Source: Flammeovirgaceae bacterium UBA5585 (lineage in GTDB: Bacteria; Bacteroidota; Bacteroidia; Cytophagales; Cyclobacteriaceae). From it: a DNA stretch of 64,000 nt. The stretch is taken from positions 310,304 through 374,303 of the forward strand of contig DILT01000019.1 of assembly GCA_002425185.1 (NCBI GenBank), read 5' to 3'. This document shows positions 1 to 8,756 of the stretch, piece by piece; the stretch's first letter is position 1, and the number at the start of each line of letters is the position of its first letter. The notes beneath the pieces are model-generated. The model did no database searches, was not told where the DNA came from, and was given only the letters and a program-made list of their open reading frames with translations. A program made the position numbers and the translations under genes.

Positions 1-459
1 GACGACTACCCCAAACTGGGTAAACTGCAAAGTTTGGTGGGACCCATGGTTTATCTCTGCAGTAACACCGAATACAGCCGGCTTGCAGCCGCGGGTAATG
101 ACAAAGCACAGTTCGATAAAGTTGTTTTAAGCATTACCGGCAATACCGACCGCGCCAAAATATTTATGCGCAGTTACTTCAGGCAAGTTGAGTTAGCCAA
201 CCTTTATTTTAGTTCATATAAAGAAGGCTGGAAAACAGACCGTGGTATGATATACATTATTTTTGGCTTGCCGCAAGCAGTATATCGCTTTAACGACCGC
301 GAAGTCTGGGAGTACAAGAACATTAATTTTAATGGGAAGTTTACGTTTGTTAAAGCGGGCACCGTGTTCGATCCGGAAAACTTTGTGTTGCTACGCGATA
401 AAGCTTATGAAGCGAAATGGTACGAGATGATTGACCTGTGGCGGAAAGCAAGATTTTAG
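1..459 (+). CDS. GWxTD-domain protein, C-terminal fragment
   Basis: The reading frame is open from base 1, so the gene starts upstream of the window and only its last 152 codons are seen. The fragment contains GWKTDRGMIYIIFGLPQ followed by a tyrosine/tryptophan-rich stretch (VWEYKNINF). This is the signature of the GWxTD domain, found mainly in Bacteroidota and related phyla in exported proteins of unknown molecular function. The end of the protein is basic and has no membrane segment. The rlmB gene starts 60 bases downstream and has its own promoter. The domain call is secure; the function is not known. Confidence 0.8.
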   Translation, partial: DDYPKLGKLQSLVGPMVYLCSNTEYSRLAAAGNDKAQFDKVVLSITGNTDRAKIFMRSYFRQVELANLYFSSYKEGWKTDRGMIYIIFGLPQAVYRFNDREVWEYKNINFNGKFTFVKAGTVFDPENFVLLRDKAYEAKWYEMIDLWRKARF

Positions 460-486
460 GTAACGCATGCCTGCAGCAAGCAGGCG

Positions 487-515
487 TTGATCGTTGCTGG
501 TTATTCGTATTTTTG
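487..515 (+). promoter_or_regulatory. rlmB promoter, Bacteroidota type
   Basis: A TTG at 487-489 is followed after 18 bases by TATTTTTG at 508-515. This matches the Bacteroidota housekeeping promoter (TTG or TTTG near -33, TAnnTTTG near -7). The expected transcription start falls at about 519-522, on or beside the rlmB ATG at 520, so the transcript could be leaderless or nearly so. This is a pattern match only. Confidence 0.5.
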
Positions 516-519
516 AGCC

Positions 520-1263
520 ATGACCAAATCCGATATGATTTACGGCACCCGTGCCGTAATGGAGGCAATTAAGGCCGGGCGACAAATTGAGCGCATCCTA
601 ATACAAAAAGGTATTTCAAACGACCTGATCAGGGAACTCCTTCAGGTAATCCGTGCAAAAAATCTTTCGTTCAGTTACGTTCCGCAAGAAAAACTTAACC
701 GGCTTTCAACCAAAAACCATCAAGGGGTAATTTGCCTCCTCTCATCGGTGGAGTATGCTTCACTGGACAATATTGTGCATGCCGTGTTTAGTGAAGGCCG
801 CGAACCATTTTTGTTGTTGCTGGATCAAATTACCGATGTACGGAATTTTGGAGCCATAGCCCGCACAGCCGAGTGTGCTGGCGTTCACGCACTGATTATT
901 CCCGAAAAAGGTAATGCACCAATTACCAGCGATGCGATGAAGACTTCTGCAGGGGCACTTAACCACGTGCCGGTTTGCCGCGAAAGGGATTTAAAAAAAA
1001 CCATCACCTACCTGCGCGAAAGCGGAATTACCGTTATTGCGTGTACGGAAAAAGCCACCAAACTCATCTACGAAGTTGACATTAAAGGCCCTGTCGCCTT
1101 GATTATGGGTTCGGAAGAAGACGGAATATCGGATGCCTTGCTTCGCAGTGCCGATGAACTGGTAAAAATTCCGATGAAGGGAGAAATTGGTTCATTGAAT
1201 GTTTCCGTTGCTGCAGGGGTAGCGATGTATGAGGTGGTGAGGCAGAAAATTCGAAATTCGTAA
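520..1263 (+). CDS. rlmB: 23S rRNA 2'-O-ribose methyltransferase (RlmB/TrmH family)
   Basis: SpoU/TrmH-family methyltransferase of 247 residues, the usual length. An N-terminal RNA-binding domain (about residues 5-75, YGTRAVMEAI) precedes the trefoil-knot catalytic domain. The three SPOUT motifs are visible: NFGAIARTAE (about 108-117), IMGSEEDGIS (about 195) and IPMKGEIGSLNVSVAAGVA near the C-terminus. In Escherichia coli RlmB uses SAM to methylate a guanosine ribose in the peptidyl-transferase region of 23S rRNA. A tRNA substrate cannot be excluded from sequence alone. The ATG is only a few bases from the predicted transcription start. The gene converges on manC with 5 bases between stop codons. 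Confidence 0.88.
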   Translation: MTKSDMIYGTRAVMEAIKAGRQIERILIQKGISNDLIRELLQVIRAKNLSFSYVPQEKLNRLSTKNHQGVICLLSSVEYASLDNIVHAVFSEGREPFLLLLDQITDVRNFGAIARTAECAGVHALIIPEKGNAPITSDAMKTSAGALNHVPVCRERDLKKTITYLRESGITVIACTEKATKLIYEVDIKGPVALIMGSEEDGISDALLRSADELVKIPMKGEIGSLNVSVAAGVAMYEVVRQKIRNS

Positions 1264-1268
1264 ATCTT

Positions 1269-2348
1269 CTACAAAAACTCCCCCCCGCCTTTCATCGCCT
1301 TTACATCGTTTACAAACTGACGGAATAAGTCTTCCCGCTCTTTCTCACAAACTATGATCACATTGCCGAATTCACCAACCAGGTAGCCGTTTAGCCCCTG
1401 GGCAATCAGCAGTCGCCCCGGTGTGGAAGAACGGATTATTGAGTTGCGCGTATCATACACTAACACCTGTCCGGTTGTGGTGTTATTCTCTTTGTCTTTG
1501 GCCGAGATATCATGAATAGAATTCCACGAACCCAGATCAGACCAACTGAAGTTAGCCTGGCATACATACACATTGGTGGCCTTTTCCATAATGCCATAGT
1601 CGATGGAAATGCTTTTACACTGGGTATAAATTTTTGAAATGGCTTTCTTCTCCTGATCGGTGCCGAATTGATCCAAGTTTTCTTCAAACACTTCGGCCAT
1701 TTCAGGCAAATGCTCTTGCAAGGCTGCGATAATGGCCTTTACACCCCAGATAAAAATGCCGGAGTTCCAGGCAAAATCTCCGCTCTCCAGAAATTTCTTC
1801 GCCAATGATAGTTCCGGTTTCTCCGTAAAGGTTTTTACCTTTTTTAAGATTTTCTTTTCGGGAATAAACTGAATGTACCCATAGCCCGTTTCAGGCCGGG
1901 TGGGCGTTATGCCCAGTGTAATAAGTTTATCCTGATCCTGCGCCTGGTCTATGGCTTTAGAAAGGGTACTGATAAATTCACTTTCTTTCAAAATCAGGTG
2001 ATCGGCCGGGCTAACCACAATAACCGCATCCTTATCGTGTTGTAAAATCTTATAACTGGCATACGCAATACACGCAGCTGTATTTTTTCGCATCGGCTCA
2101 GCCAGCACCTGCTTATCATTAACCTCCGGAAGTTGCTCCTTTACGAGGTGAACATGCTCTTCATGCGTTACAATAAAAATATTTTCCTTGGCACAAATGG
2201 GCAAAAATCTTTCATACGTAGATTGAAGAAGTGACTTGCCAATTCCAAGCACATCCAGAAATTGCTTTGGTTTGGCATTGCGGCTATACGGCCAAAAGCG
2301 CACACCCACGCCACCAGCCATTAACACTACGTAAAGATTCTTTTTCAT
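1269..2348 (-). CDS. manC: Mannose-1-phosphate guanylyltransferase
   Basis: A 359-residue sugar-phosphate nucleotidyltransferase making GDP-mannose from mannose-1-phosphate and GTP. The signature MAGGVGVRFWPYSR followed by PKQF lies at residues 10-30. The later substrate-binding segments FAWNSGIFIW and SIDYGIMEKA are also present. It is the short form, with no C-terminal phosphomannose isomerase domain. It lies 21 bases downstream of the kdsD-like gene on the same strand, so the two are probably one transcript. Both supply activated sugars for surface polysaccharide or lipopolysaccharide. Confidence 0.9.
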   Translation of the reverse strand: MKKNLYVVLMAGGVGVRFWPYSRNAKPKQFLDVLGIGKSLLQSTYERFLPICAKENIFIVTHEEHVHLVKEQLPEVNDKQVLAEPMRKNTAACIAYASYKILQHDKDAVIVVSPADHLILKESEFISTLSKAIDQAQDQDKLITLGITPTRPETGYGYIQFIPEKKILKKVKTFTEKPELSLAKKFLESGDFAWNSGIFIWGVKAIIAALQEHLPEMAEVFEENLDQFGTDQEKKAISKIYTQCKSISIDYGIMEKATNVYVCQANFSWSDLGSWNSIHDISAKDKENNTTTGQVLVYDTRNSIIRSSTPGRLLIAQGLNGYLVGEFGNVIIVCEKEREDLFRQFVNDVKAMKGGGEFL

Positions 2349-2369
2349 GGTTGACGATCGTATAAGGAA

Positions 2370-3338
2370 TTATACAATTCCCTCTTTTAATAAATCATGT
2401 AAATGAATAAACCCTGCCAGTTGATTGTTATCCACCACCACCAATTGCGTAATGCTGTTTTCTTGCATTTGGTGTAATGCCTTAACGGCAAACTCATCCG
2501 TGGCAATGGTTTTTGGATTGACGGTCATGATATCAGACGCCTGAATGCCCGTTAGGTTAATATCTTTTTGCAACATTCTTCGTAAATCTCCATCCGTAAT
2601 TATACCCAGTAAGTTATGCTGCTCATCCACCACAGCGGTACACCCTAAGCGTTTTGATGAAATTTCAATAATAACGTCTTTTAAGGGGGCTTCAGGCTTC
2701 ACCACAGGGATTGCATTACCGGCTACAATATCGGAAACCTTAAGGTAAAGCTGTTTTCCCAAAGCTCCACCCGGATGAAATTGGGCAAAGTCGGTACTGG
2801 TAAAATTCCGCAGTTCCAGTAAACTCACCGCCAGGGCATCGCCCAAGGCAAGGTGTGCAGTAGTACTGGTTGTTGGTGCCAGGTTATTCGGGCACGCCTC
2901 CTCACCAATAGTGGCATTTAAAACGTAATCTGCCTGTTGGGCCAGGTATGAACTTGTGTTACTTACCAAGGCAACAAGTTTGGAACCTCTGCGTTTTAAA
3001 AGGGGTACAAGCACTTTAATTTCCGGAGTATTGCCACTTTTTGAAATACAGATGACAATATCTTCTTTTAGAATCATGCCTAAATCGCCATGAATAGCAT
3101 CGGCAGCATGCATAAAAACAGATGGTGTACCCGTGGAATTAAGCGTTGCCACAATTTTATTGGCAATTATGGCGCTTTTGCCAATGCCTGTAACGACAAC
3201 ACGGCCTTTTGAAGAATAAATTTCTTTAACACACGCCTCGAAGTCGTTGTCAACTAACTGTATCAGGTTTTCAATCGCACGGGATTCATTTAATAAAACT
3301 TCCTGTGCAATGTTTTTGATATTTTTTGCTATATTCAA
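2370..3338 (-). CDS. kdsD: Arabinose-5-phosphate isomerase, KdsD/KpsF/GutQ family
   Basis: A 322-residue protein with the family layout: SIS sugar isomerase domain (about residues 40-180) and two CBS domains (about 205-320). Key stretches are VVVTGIGKSAIIANK, HAADAIHGDLGMI (catalytic histidine region) and ISKSGNTPEIK. The enzyme interconverts ribulose-5-phosphate and arabinose-5-phosphate, the precursor of Kdo in lipopolysaccharide. It is the first gene of a two-gene unit with manC. A TATCTTTG -7 element lies 30 bases upstream on the same strand. The specificity call comes from family membership; GutQ-type substrates cannot be separated by eye. Confidence 0.87.
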   Translation of the reverse strand: MNIAKNIKNIAQEVLLNESRAIENLIQLVDNDFEACVKEIYSSKGRVVVTGIGKSAIIANKIVATLNSTGTPSVFMHAADAIHGDLGMILKEDIVICISKSGNTPEIKVLVPLLKRRGSKLVALVSNTSSYLAQQADYVLNATIGEEACPNNLAPTTSTTAHLALGDALAVSLLELRNFTSTDFAQFHPGGALGKQLYLKVSDIVAGNAIPVVKPEAPLKDVIIEISSKRLGCTAVVDEQHNLLGIITDGDLRRMLQKDINLTGIQASDIMTVNPKTIATDEFAVKALHQMQENSITQLVVVDNNQLAGFIHLHDLLKEGIV

Positions 3339-3367
3339 TTCTGTTTCGGGAATAGCTTTGATACAGA

Positions 3368-3375
3368 CAAAGATA
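3368..3375 (-). promoter_or_regulatory. -7 promoter element of kdsD-manC
   Basis: On the minus strand these bases read TATCTTTG, a full match to TAnnTTTG, ending 29 bases before the kdsD start codon. No convincing TTG was found at the usual -33 spacing. Only the -7 half is supported. Confidence 0.4.
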
Positions 3376-3411
3376 TAAAGAATTGACAGTAACTATTTGG
3401 AATAGAAGATT

Positions 3412-5604
3412 ATGATGGTGGTTGAAGAGAAAGATGAATTAAAACTTAAGCTTAAAGAGGTTTTTGGCTACTCCACCTTTCGGGGTAACCAGGAAACAAT
3501 TATCCGGAATATACTGGACGGTAAAAATACATTTGTAATTATGCCCACCGGGGCCGGTAAATCACTTTGCTATCAACTACCGGCCTTGATGTCGGACGGA
3601 CTGGCTATTGTGATATCACCGCTTATCGCGTTGATGAAAAATCAGGTTGATCAGTTGTTTGGTTATGGTGTTAACGCCCGATTTTTAAATTCAACCCTAA
3701 GCAAGGGCGAAATAACACGACTAAAAAAGGATTGTGTAAACGGAGAGGTTAAACTTCTGTACGTAGCACCCGAATCACTGACAAAGGAAGAAAACATTGA
3801 ATTTCTGAAGAAGGTAAATGTAGCTTTTGTAGCCATTGATGAAGCCCACTGCATATCGGAATGGGGCCATGATTTCAGACCGGAGTACCGGAAAATAAAA
3901 ACCATGATTCAGCAGCTCGGTAACTTGCCCGTAGTTGCGTTAACCGCTACCGCCACACCAAAGGTTCAGATTGACATTCAGAAAAACCTTCAGATGGAGG
4001 AGGCTGATATTTTTCTGTCATCCTTTAATCGCAAAAATCTTTACTACGAAGTACGCCCGAAAAAGGAAACCAAAAAACAACTCATCAAATTCATGCGCGA
4101 CAACAAGGGCAAGTCGGGTATTGTGTATTGTTTGAGTCGTAAAAAAGTAGAAGAGATTGCTAACCTGCTATCCGTTAATGGATTTAAGGCCGCCCCTTAC
4201 CATGCCGGTCTGGACCCGGATGTGCGCGAAAAAAATCAGGACGATTTTTTGAATGAGGAAGTCGACATCATCGTAGCCACCATTGCTTTCGGTATGGGCA
4301 TTGATAAACCCGATGTTCGGTTTGTGGTGCACTACGATGTTCCCAAATCGCTGGAAGGTTACTACCAGGAAACCGGTCGATCCGGTCGCGATGGACTGGA
4401 AGGACATTGCTTAATGTTTTACAGCCATAACGATCTGAATAAACTCGAAAAATTCAATAAAGATAAATCGGTACAGGAACGTGAAAATGCACGCATCCTA
4501 TTACAGGAAATGGAGTACTATGCCGAGTCACCGGTTTGCCGAAGACGACAACTGCTTCACTATTTTGGTGAAGAATTCAAGGAAGATAATTGCGGCATGT
4601 GCGACAACTGCGTGCATCCCCGCGAACGCTTTGATGGCACTGAGGCGGTGAAAACCGTATTGCAGGCGGTGAAACAAACCAACGAACGCTTTGGGCTCAA
4701 TCACCTGGTGAATGTAATTCGCGGAACAGAAGATGAATACGTAAGAAGCTATGGACATTTTGATCTTCCTGTTTACGGAACAGGCGGAGACGAAGATGCC
4801 GATTTCTGGAAATCCATTATCCGGCAAACCCTCATCTATCAGTTGCTCGATAAGGATATTGAAAATGTGGGCGTACTTAAAATATCCAAACGGGGCGAAG
4901 CTTTTCTGAAAAAGCCAGCACCCATTGAATTGGCACGTGACCATGACTTCACTACGGACATTGAAGATGAAGAAGTATCTTCTGATAAAGCACCGGCAAA
5001 CGCTAAATCGTATGACAGCGCGCTCTTTGAATTGCTCAAAGGTTTGCGGAAGAAAATTGCCAAAGAAAAGAATCTTCCACCCTATGTAATTTTCCAGGAT
5101 CCATCGCTGGAAGAAATGGCCACTACCTACCCCACCACCAAGGAAGATTTAGCTTCGGTTAATGGCGTGGGCATGGGCAAGGTGAACAAATTCGGAAAAG
5201 AGTTTCTTGAGTTAATCCAGAACTACATTGACGAAAATGAAATTGAAACGGCCACAGAGGTAGTAGTAAAATCATCCGTCAACAAATCGAAAACCAAAAT
5301 TTTTATCATTCAGCAAATTGATAAGAAGGTTGACCTGGAAGAAATAGCGGAACTTACCCATCTTTCATTTGAGGAGTTACTGACTGAAATAGAAAACATC
5401 TGTTACTCAGGCACCAAATTGAACCTGAATTATTACCTGGAGGCTTTGATTGATCCTCAAAAGCAGGATGATATTCACGACTACTTTATGAATGCTGAAA
5501 CCGACAGCCTGGAAGCCGCACTCAATGATGAGTCGTTGGCCGACTACACCGAAGAAGAAATCAGGCTGATGCGCATTCATTTCATGAGTGAGTACGCCCA
5601 TTAA
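3412..5604 (+). CDS. recQ: ATP-dependent DNA helicase RecQ
   Basis: A 730-residue 3'-5' DNA helicase of recombination and repair. Walker A is MPTGAGKS (residues 44-51), the DEAH box starts near residue 143 (IDEAHCISEWGHDFRP), and helicase motif VI is QETGRSGRDG. A four-cysteine zinc site follows (from CRRRQLLHYF to CGMCDNC, about 375-400). Then come an RQC winged-helix region and an HRDC domain (about 540-610). About 110 further residues include a helix-turn-helix-like segment (DLEEIAELTHLSFEELLTEI) and an acidic tail, beyond the E. coli layout; long C-terminal extensions are common in Bacteroidota RecQ. A terminator hairpin follows directly. Confidence 0.95.
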   Translation: MMVVEEKDELKLKLKEVFGYSTFRGNQETIIRNILDGKNTFVIMPTGAGKSLCYQLPALMSDGLAIVISPLIALMKNQVDQLFGYGVNARFLNSTLSKGEITRLKKDCVNGEVKLLYVAPESLTKEENIEFLKKVNVAFVAIDEAHCISEWGHDFRPEYRKIKTMIQQLGNLPVVALTATATPKVQIDIQKNLQMEEADIFLSSFNRKNLYYEVRPKKETKKQLIKFMRDNKGKSGIVYCLSRKKVEEIANLLSVNGFKAAPYHAGLDPDVREKNQDDFLNEEVDIIVATIAFGMGIDKPDVRFVVHYDVPKSLEGYYQETGRSGRDGLEGHCLMFYSHNDLNKLEKFNKDKSVQERENARILLQEMEYYAESPVCRRRQLLHYFGEEFKEDNCGMCDNCVHPRERFDGTEAVKTVLQAVKQTNERFGLNHLVNVIRGTEDEYVRSYGHFDLPVYGTGGDEDADFWKSIIRQTLIYQLLDKDIENVGVLKISKRGEAFLKKPAPIELARDHDFTTDIEDEEVSSDKAPANAKSYDSALFELLKGLRKKIAKEKNLPPYVIFQDPSLEEMATTYPTTKEDLASVNGVGMGKVNKFGKEFLELIQNYIDENEIETATEVVVKSSVNKSKTKIFIIQQIDKKVDLEEIAELTHLSFEELLTEIENICYSGTKLNLNYYLEALIDPQKQDDIHDYFMNAETDSLEAALNDESLADYTEEEIRLMRIHFMSEYAH

Positions 5605-5625
5605 TAATAGCGCAGTCTTCCCTAA

Positions 5626-5659
5626 AAAAGGCCTCAAGTTCTTATCTTTGAGGCCTTTT
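5626..5659 (+). terminator. Hairpin between recQ and purD
   Basis: AAAAGGCCTCAA (5626-5637) is perfectly complementary to TTGAGGCCTTTT (5648-5659), giving a 12-bp stem with a 10-base loop. The A/U ends make it look like an intrinsic terminator of recQ. Its 3' arm ends only 10 bases before the purD ATG. Confidence 0.75.
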
Positions 5660-5669
5660 ATATTTACGC

Positions 5670-6974
5670 ATGAATATTCTGATAATTGGTAATGGAGGAC
5701 GTGAACACACCTTCGCCTGGAAGATTAAGCAAAGTAACCTGTGCGAAAATCTTTTTGTAGCACCCGGTAATGCAGGCACCGCAGCCATTGCACAAAATAT
5801 TCCCATAGCGGCTGATGACTTTGAGAAACTGGGGCAACTTTGTATCGACCAGAAAATCGGGCTGGTGGTGGTTGGGCCTGAGGCTCCACTGGTAAATGGC
5901 ATTCGCGACTTTTTTGACAACCACCCTCAACTAAAAACTATTCCGATGGTAGGGCCCGGTAAAGCCGGTGCTCAGTTAGAAGGAAGCAAAGACTTCTCCA
6001 AGCAGTTTATGCTTCGTCATGGTATTCCAACAGCTAAAGCAAAAACTTTTAGTGCAAGCGAAATCAGCCAGGCTATTAAGTACCTGGATACGTGTACACC
6101 ACCTCTTGTGTTAAAAGCCGATGGACTGGCCGCTGGAAAAGGTGTGATCATCACCGAAAGTAAATCGGAAGCCAAACAAGCCCTTACCGAAATGCTGGTG
6201 GATAAAAAATTTGGCGCGGCAAGCACAAAAGTACTGGTAGAGGAATTTTTATCCGGCATCGAGCTTTCTGTATTTGTGCTAACGGATGGCAAGGACTATA
6301 TCATTTTACCGGAAGCAAAAGATTACAAGCGCATAGGTGAAGGTGATACCGGACCAAATACGGGAGGTATGGGGGCAGTATCGCCTGTTGTTTTTGCCAC
6401 TGCAGACTTTATGAAAAAAGTTGAAGAGCGCGTAGTGAAGCCCACCATCTCCGGACTGCAACAAGAAGGTATTGATTACCGGGGCTTTATTTTCATTGGC
6501 CTGATGAACTGCCAGGGCAACCCTTACGTAATTGAATACAACGCCCGGATGGGCGACCCTGAGACGCAGGCAGTACTGCCTAGAATTAAGAGTGATATAG
6601 TACCTGTACTGCTCGCTGCAGCAGCGGGGCAACTAAAACGCGAAACCATTGAGGTTACCCATGAAACCGCAGTAACGGTAGTCATGGTTTCGGGCGGCTA
6701 CCCGGGAGATTACGAAAAAGGAAAAATCATTAACGGACTAAACAGCCCTGTCGATGCCCTCGTATTTCAGGCGGGGACCAAACGGATAGGTGAAAATATA
6801 GGTACTGATGGGGGCCGTGTGGTGGCCATTTCCGGCATGGGAAGCAACCTGGCCACAGCGCTTGAAAAAGCCTACCAGGGAGTTGCCAAACTAAGCTGGG
6901 AAGGCTTATATTTCAGAAAAGATATCGGGCAGGATTTGCTGAATTTCCAGCCTGATGCTTCAGCTAAATTCTAA
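5670..6974 (+). CDS. purD: Phosphoribosylamine-glycine ligase (GAR synthetase)
   Basis: A 434-residue ATP-grasp enzyme that joins glycine to 5-phosphoribosylamine, the second step of purine synthesis. The N-terminal motif GNGGREHTFAWKI is at residues 7-19. The ATP-grasp core includes LKADGLAAGKGVII and the metal-binding YNARMGDPETQAVLPR. Length is typical and the protein is cytoplasmic. The start ATG follows the recQ terminator by 10 bases, so its promoter must overlap the hairpin or lie inside recQ, unless it depends on read-through. No other pur genes are nearby. The ricT-like gene begins 24 bases after its stop, so co-transcription with ricT-gldH is possible. Confidence 0.95.
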   Translation: MNILIIGNGGREHTFAWKIKQSNLCENLFVAPGNAGTAAIAQNIPIAADDFEKLGQLCIDQKIGLVVVGPEAPLVNGIRDFFDNHPQLKTIPMVGPGKAGAQLEGSKDFSKQFMLRHGIPTAKAKTFSASEISQAIKYLDTCTPPLVLKADGLAAGKGVIITESKSEAKQALTEMLVDKKFGAASTKVLVEEFLSGIELSVFVLTDGKDYIILPEAKDYKRIGEGDTGPNTGGMGAVSPVVFATADFMKKVEERVVKPTISGLQQEGIDYRGFIFIGLMNCQGNPYVIEYNARMGDPETQAVLPRIKSDIVPVLLAAAAGQLKRETIEVTHETAVTVVMVSGGYPGDYEKGKIINGLNSPVDALVFQAGTKRIGENIGTDGGRVVAISGMGSNLATALEKAYQGVAKLSWEGLYFRKDIGQDLLNFQPDASAKF

Positions 6975-6998
6975 ATTCAGTCTTTCAAAAAACATGAT

Positions 6999-8141
6999 AT
7001 GGGTTGTGCGTGCGGAACATCAAAGGATGGGAAAGTAGCCGGTTGTAACAATAACGGAGCCTGCCAAACAGGCGGATGCAATAAAATGAATGTGTTCGAT
7101 TGGCTTTCCAACATGGAGATGCCAACGCAGGATGCCTTTAACGTTGTAGAAGTTCGCTTCAAAAACGGCCGAAAAGACTTTTACCGAAATATCGATAAAC
7201 TAAACCTGACGACAGGCGATGCTGTAATTGTTGAAATACCGAATGGCCATCATTTAGGGTATGTATCGCTGCAAGGCGAATTGGTGCGGCTGCAAATGCA
7301 GAAGAAGAAAATTGCCAACGATAACGAAATCAAAAAAATTTATCGATTGGCACACACCAAAGATCTGGAGAAATTTGAGGAAGTAAAGAAAAGAGAGTTA
7401 CCCACACTATACCGCACCCGGGAAATTGTTCGCGAGCTTAAATTAAACATGAAGCTTTCGGATGTTGAGTACCAGGCCGACAATACCAAGGCAATCTTCT
7501 ATTATTCTGCCGAAGATCGCGTAGACTTTCGGGAGTTAATAAAAATTTTAGCGGGTGAGTTTAAAATACGCGTGGAGATGCGGCAGATAAGCCTACGCCA
7601 GGAAGCCGGTCGTTTAGGGGGCATTGGTGTATGCGGAAGAGAGTTGTGTTGTTCAACCTGGCTAGGTGACTTTAAAAATGTGGCCACGAGCGCTGCCCGC
7701 TATCAGAACTTATCGCTCAATCCCAGCAAACTGTCTGGCCAATGCGGTAGGTTAAAATGCTGCCTGAATTACGAGCTGGAAACCTACATGGAGGCCCTCC
7801 AGCATATTCCGAAAATTGAAACTCCCCTGTTAACCGAACAAGGGGAAGCCAGGCTTCAAAAAACAGACATCTTTAAAAAAATAATGTGGTTTGGCTTCAG
7901 TGAAGAAAACACCTGGTATCCGTTAAATGTCGATCGGGTAAACCAGATTTTGGAATTAAACCGGGCCGGTAAAAAACCCGCTACCCTCATCATCGATGTA
8001 GCGGAGGCAAAAGTTCCGGTTCAAACCCTTAACAGTGACCTGGAACGTCTGGATAAGAAATATCAGCGCCCCGGAAAGAAGAAGAACAAGAAAAGAAAAA
8101 ACAAAAAAAGAAATCCTAACCAACCCCGCAACCAGGGATGA
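6999..8141 (+). CDS. ricT: PSP1-domain regulatory protein, RicT (YaaT)-like
   Basis: A 380-residue protein with a central PSP1 domain. In Bacillus, RicT is part of a Ric complex carrying iron-sulfur clusters that affects RNA processing and development. The cysteine-rich segments GVCGRELCCSTWL (about 209-221) and GQCGRLKCCLNYE (about 246-258) are typical. This Bacteroidota form also has five cysteines in its first 27 residues (positions 3, 5, 16, 22 and 27) and a very basic Lys/Arg tail. Its last four bases overlap the gldH start (ATGA), so the two are translated as a pair. The role in this lineage is not established. Confidence 0.82.
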   Translation: MGCACGTSKDGKVAGCNNNGACQTGGCNKMNVFDWLSNMEMPTQDAFNVVEVRFKNGRKDFYRNIDKLNLTTGDAVIVEIPNGHHLGYVSLQGELVRLQMQKKKIANDNEIKKIYRLAHTKDLEKFEEVKKRELPTLYRTREIVRELKLNMKLSDVEYQADNTKAIFYYSAEDRVDFRELIKILAGEFKIRVEMRQISLRQEAGRLGGIGVCGRELCCSTWLGDFKNVATSAARYQNLSLNPSKLSGQCGRLKCCLNYELETYMEALQHIPKIETPLLTEQGEARLQKTDIFKKIMWFGFSEENTWYPLNVDRVNQILELNRAGKKPATLIIDVAEAKVPVQTLNSDLERLDKKYQRPGKKKNKKRKNKKRNPNQPRNQG

Positions 8142-8614
8142 GAATTCTGTTGATTATTTCTCTTCTTATTCTCGCCTGTAGTGCCTGCGACAATACCAGG
8201 CTTTATGAAAAAAATACCGATTTCAAAAAGCGCTATTGGGTCGTTACCGATACGCCTTCTTTCGACTTCGAAATTCAGGACACTGCAAGCAAGTATAATC
8301 TGTACATGACCCTTCGCAATGAGTCAGATTATCCAAACTCCAATATTTATTTTACTTTCTATCTCAACGACAGTACCGGTTCGACCTTAGAAAAAAACCT
8401 TACCGCTGAGTTTCTTTTCGATAAAAAAACAGGAAGACCACTTGGTAGTAGCGGATTAGGGTATATCTATGAACATAAATTCCCCTTACTGGAAAGCTAT
8501 ACTTTTCAACATCCCGGCATTTATGCAATTCGCTACGAACAATTTATGCGTACTGATACCCTTCGCGGAGTAGTGTCTGTTGGGTTACGGGTTGAAAAAG
8601 TCAATACCAAATAA
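8138..8614 (+). CDS. gldH: Gliding motility lipoprotein GldH
   Basis: A 158-residue exported lipoprotein. The signal peptide ends in LLILAC, giving a probable lipidated cysteine at residue 14 (a second cysteine is at 17). The body has the GldH pattern, for example FKKRYWVVTDTPSFDFEI and later NIYFTFYLNDSTG. In Flavobacterium johnsoniae GldH is needed for gliding and is linked to the type IX secretion/gliding machinery. The 4-base overlap with the ricT-like gene agrees with the neighbourhood seen in other Bacteroidota. Other core gld genes (gldK-N) are not in the window. Confidence 0.83.
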   Translation: MRILLIISLLILACSACDNTRLYEKNTDFKKRYWVVTDTPSFDFEIQDTASKYNLYMTLRNESDYPNSNIYFTFYLNDSTGSTLEKNLTAEFLFDKKTGRPLGSSGLGYIYEHKFPLLESYTFQHPGIYAIRYEQFMRTDTLRGVVSVGLRVEKVNTK

Positions 8615-8685
8615 GGTTGTTAATTTTCAAACACAACCGAAATTCCAAAAAATCAATTTAAACACCTGCGCTTGTCACACTCCCG

Positions 8686-8736
8686 TTAAAAAAATCAGGC
8701 ACTGAACTTGAGGTTCACCCTTCGTTCAGTGCCTGA
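8686..8736 (-). terminator. secDF terminator
   Basis: TCAGGCACTGAAC (8695-8707) pairs perfectly over 13 bp with 8724-8736. On the minus strand the stem is followed by a run of seven T's (complement of the A's just before 8695). This is a strong intrinsic terminator for secDF. Confidence 0.85.
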
Positions 8737-8756
8737 GCTATTCATTGAAGTTTATC

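Noticed and set aside
5659..5666. TATATTTA as a -7 promoter box making purD leaderless
   Set aside because: It has one mismatch to TAnnTTTG and no TTG at an acceptable distance; the nearby TTTG is only 8 bases away and is part of the hairpin.
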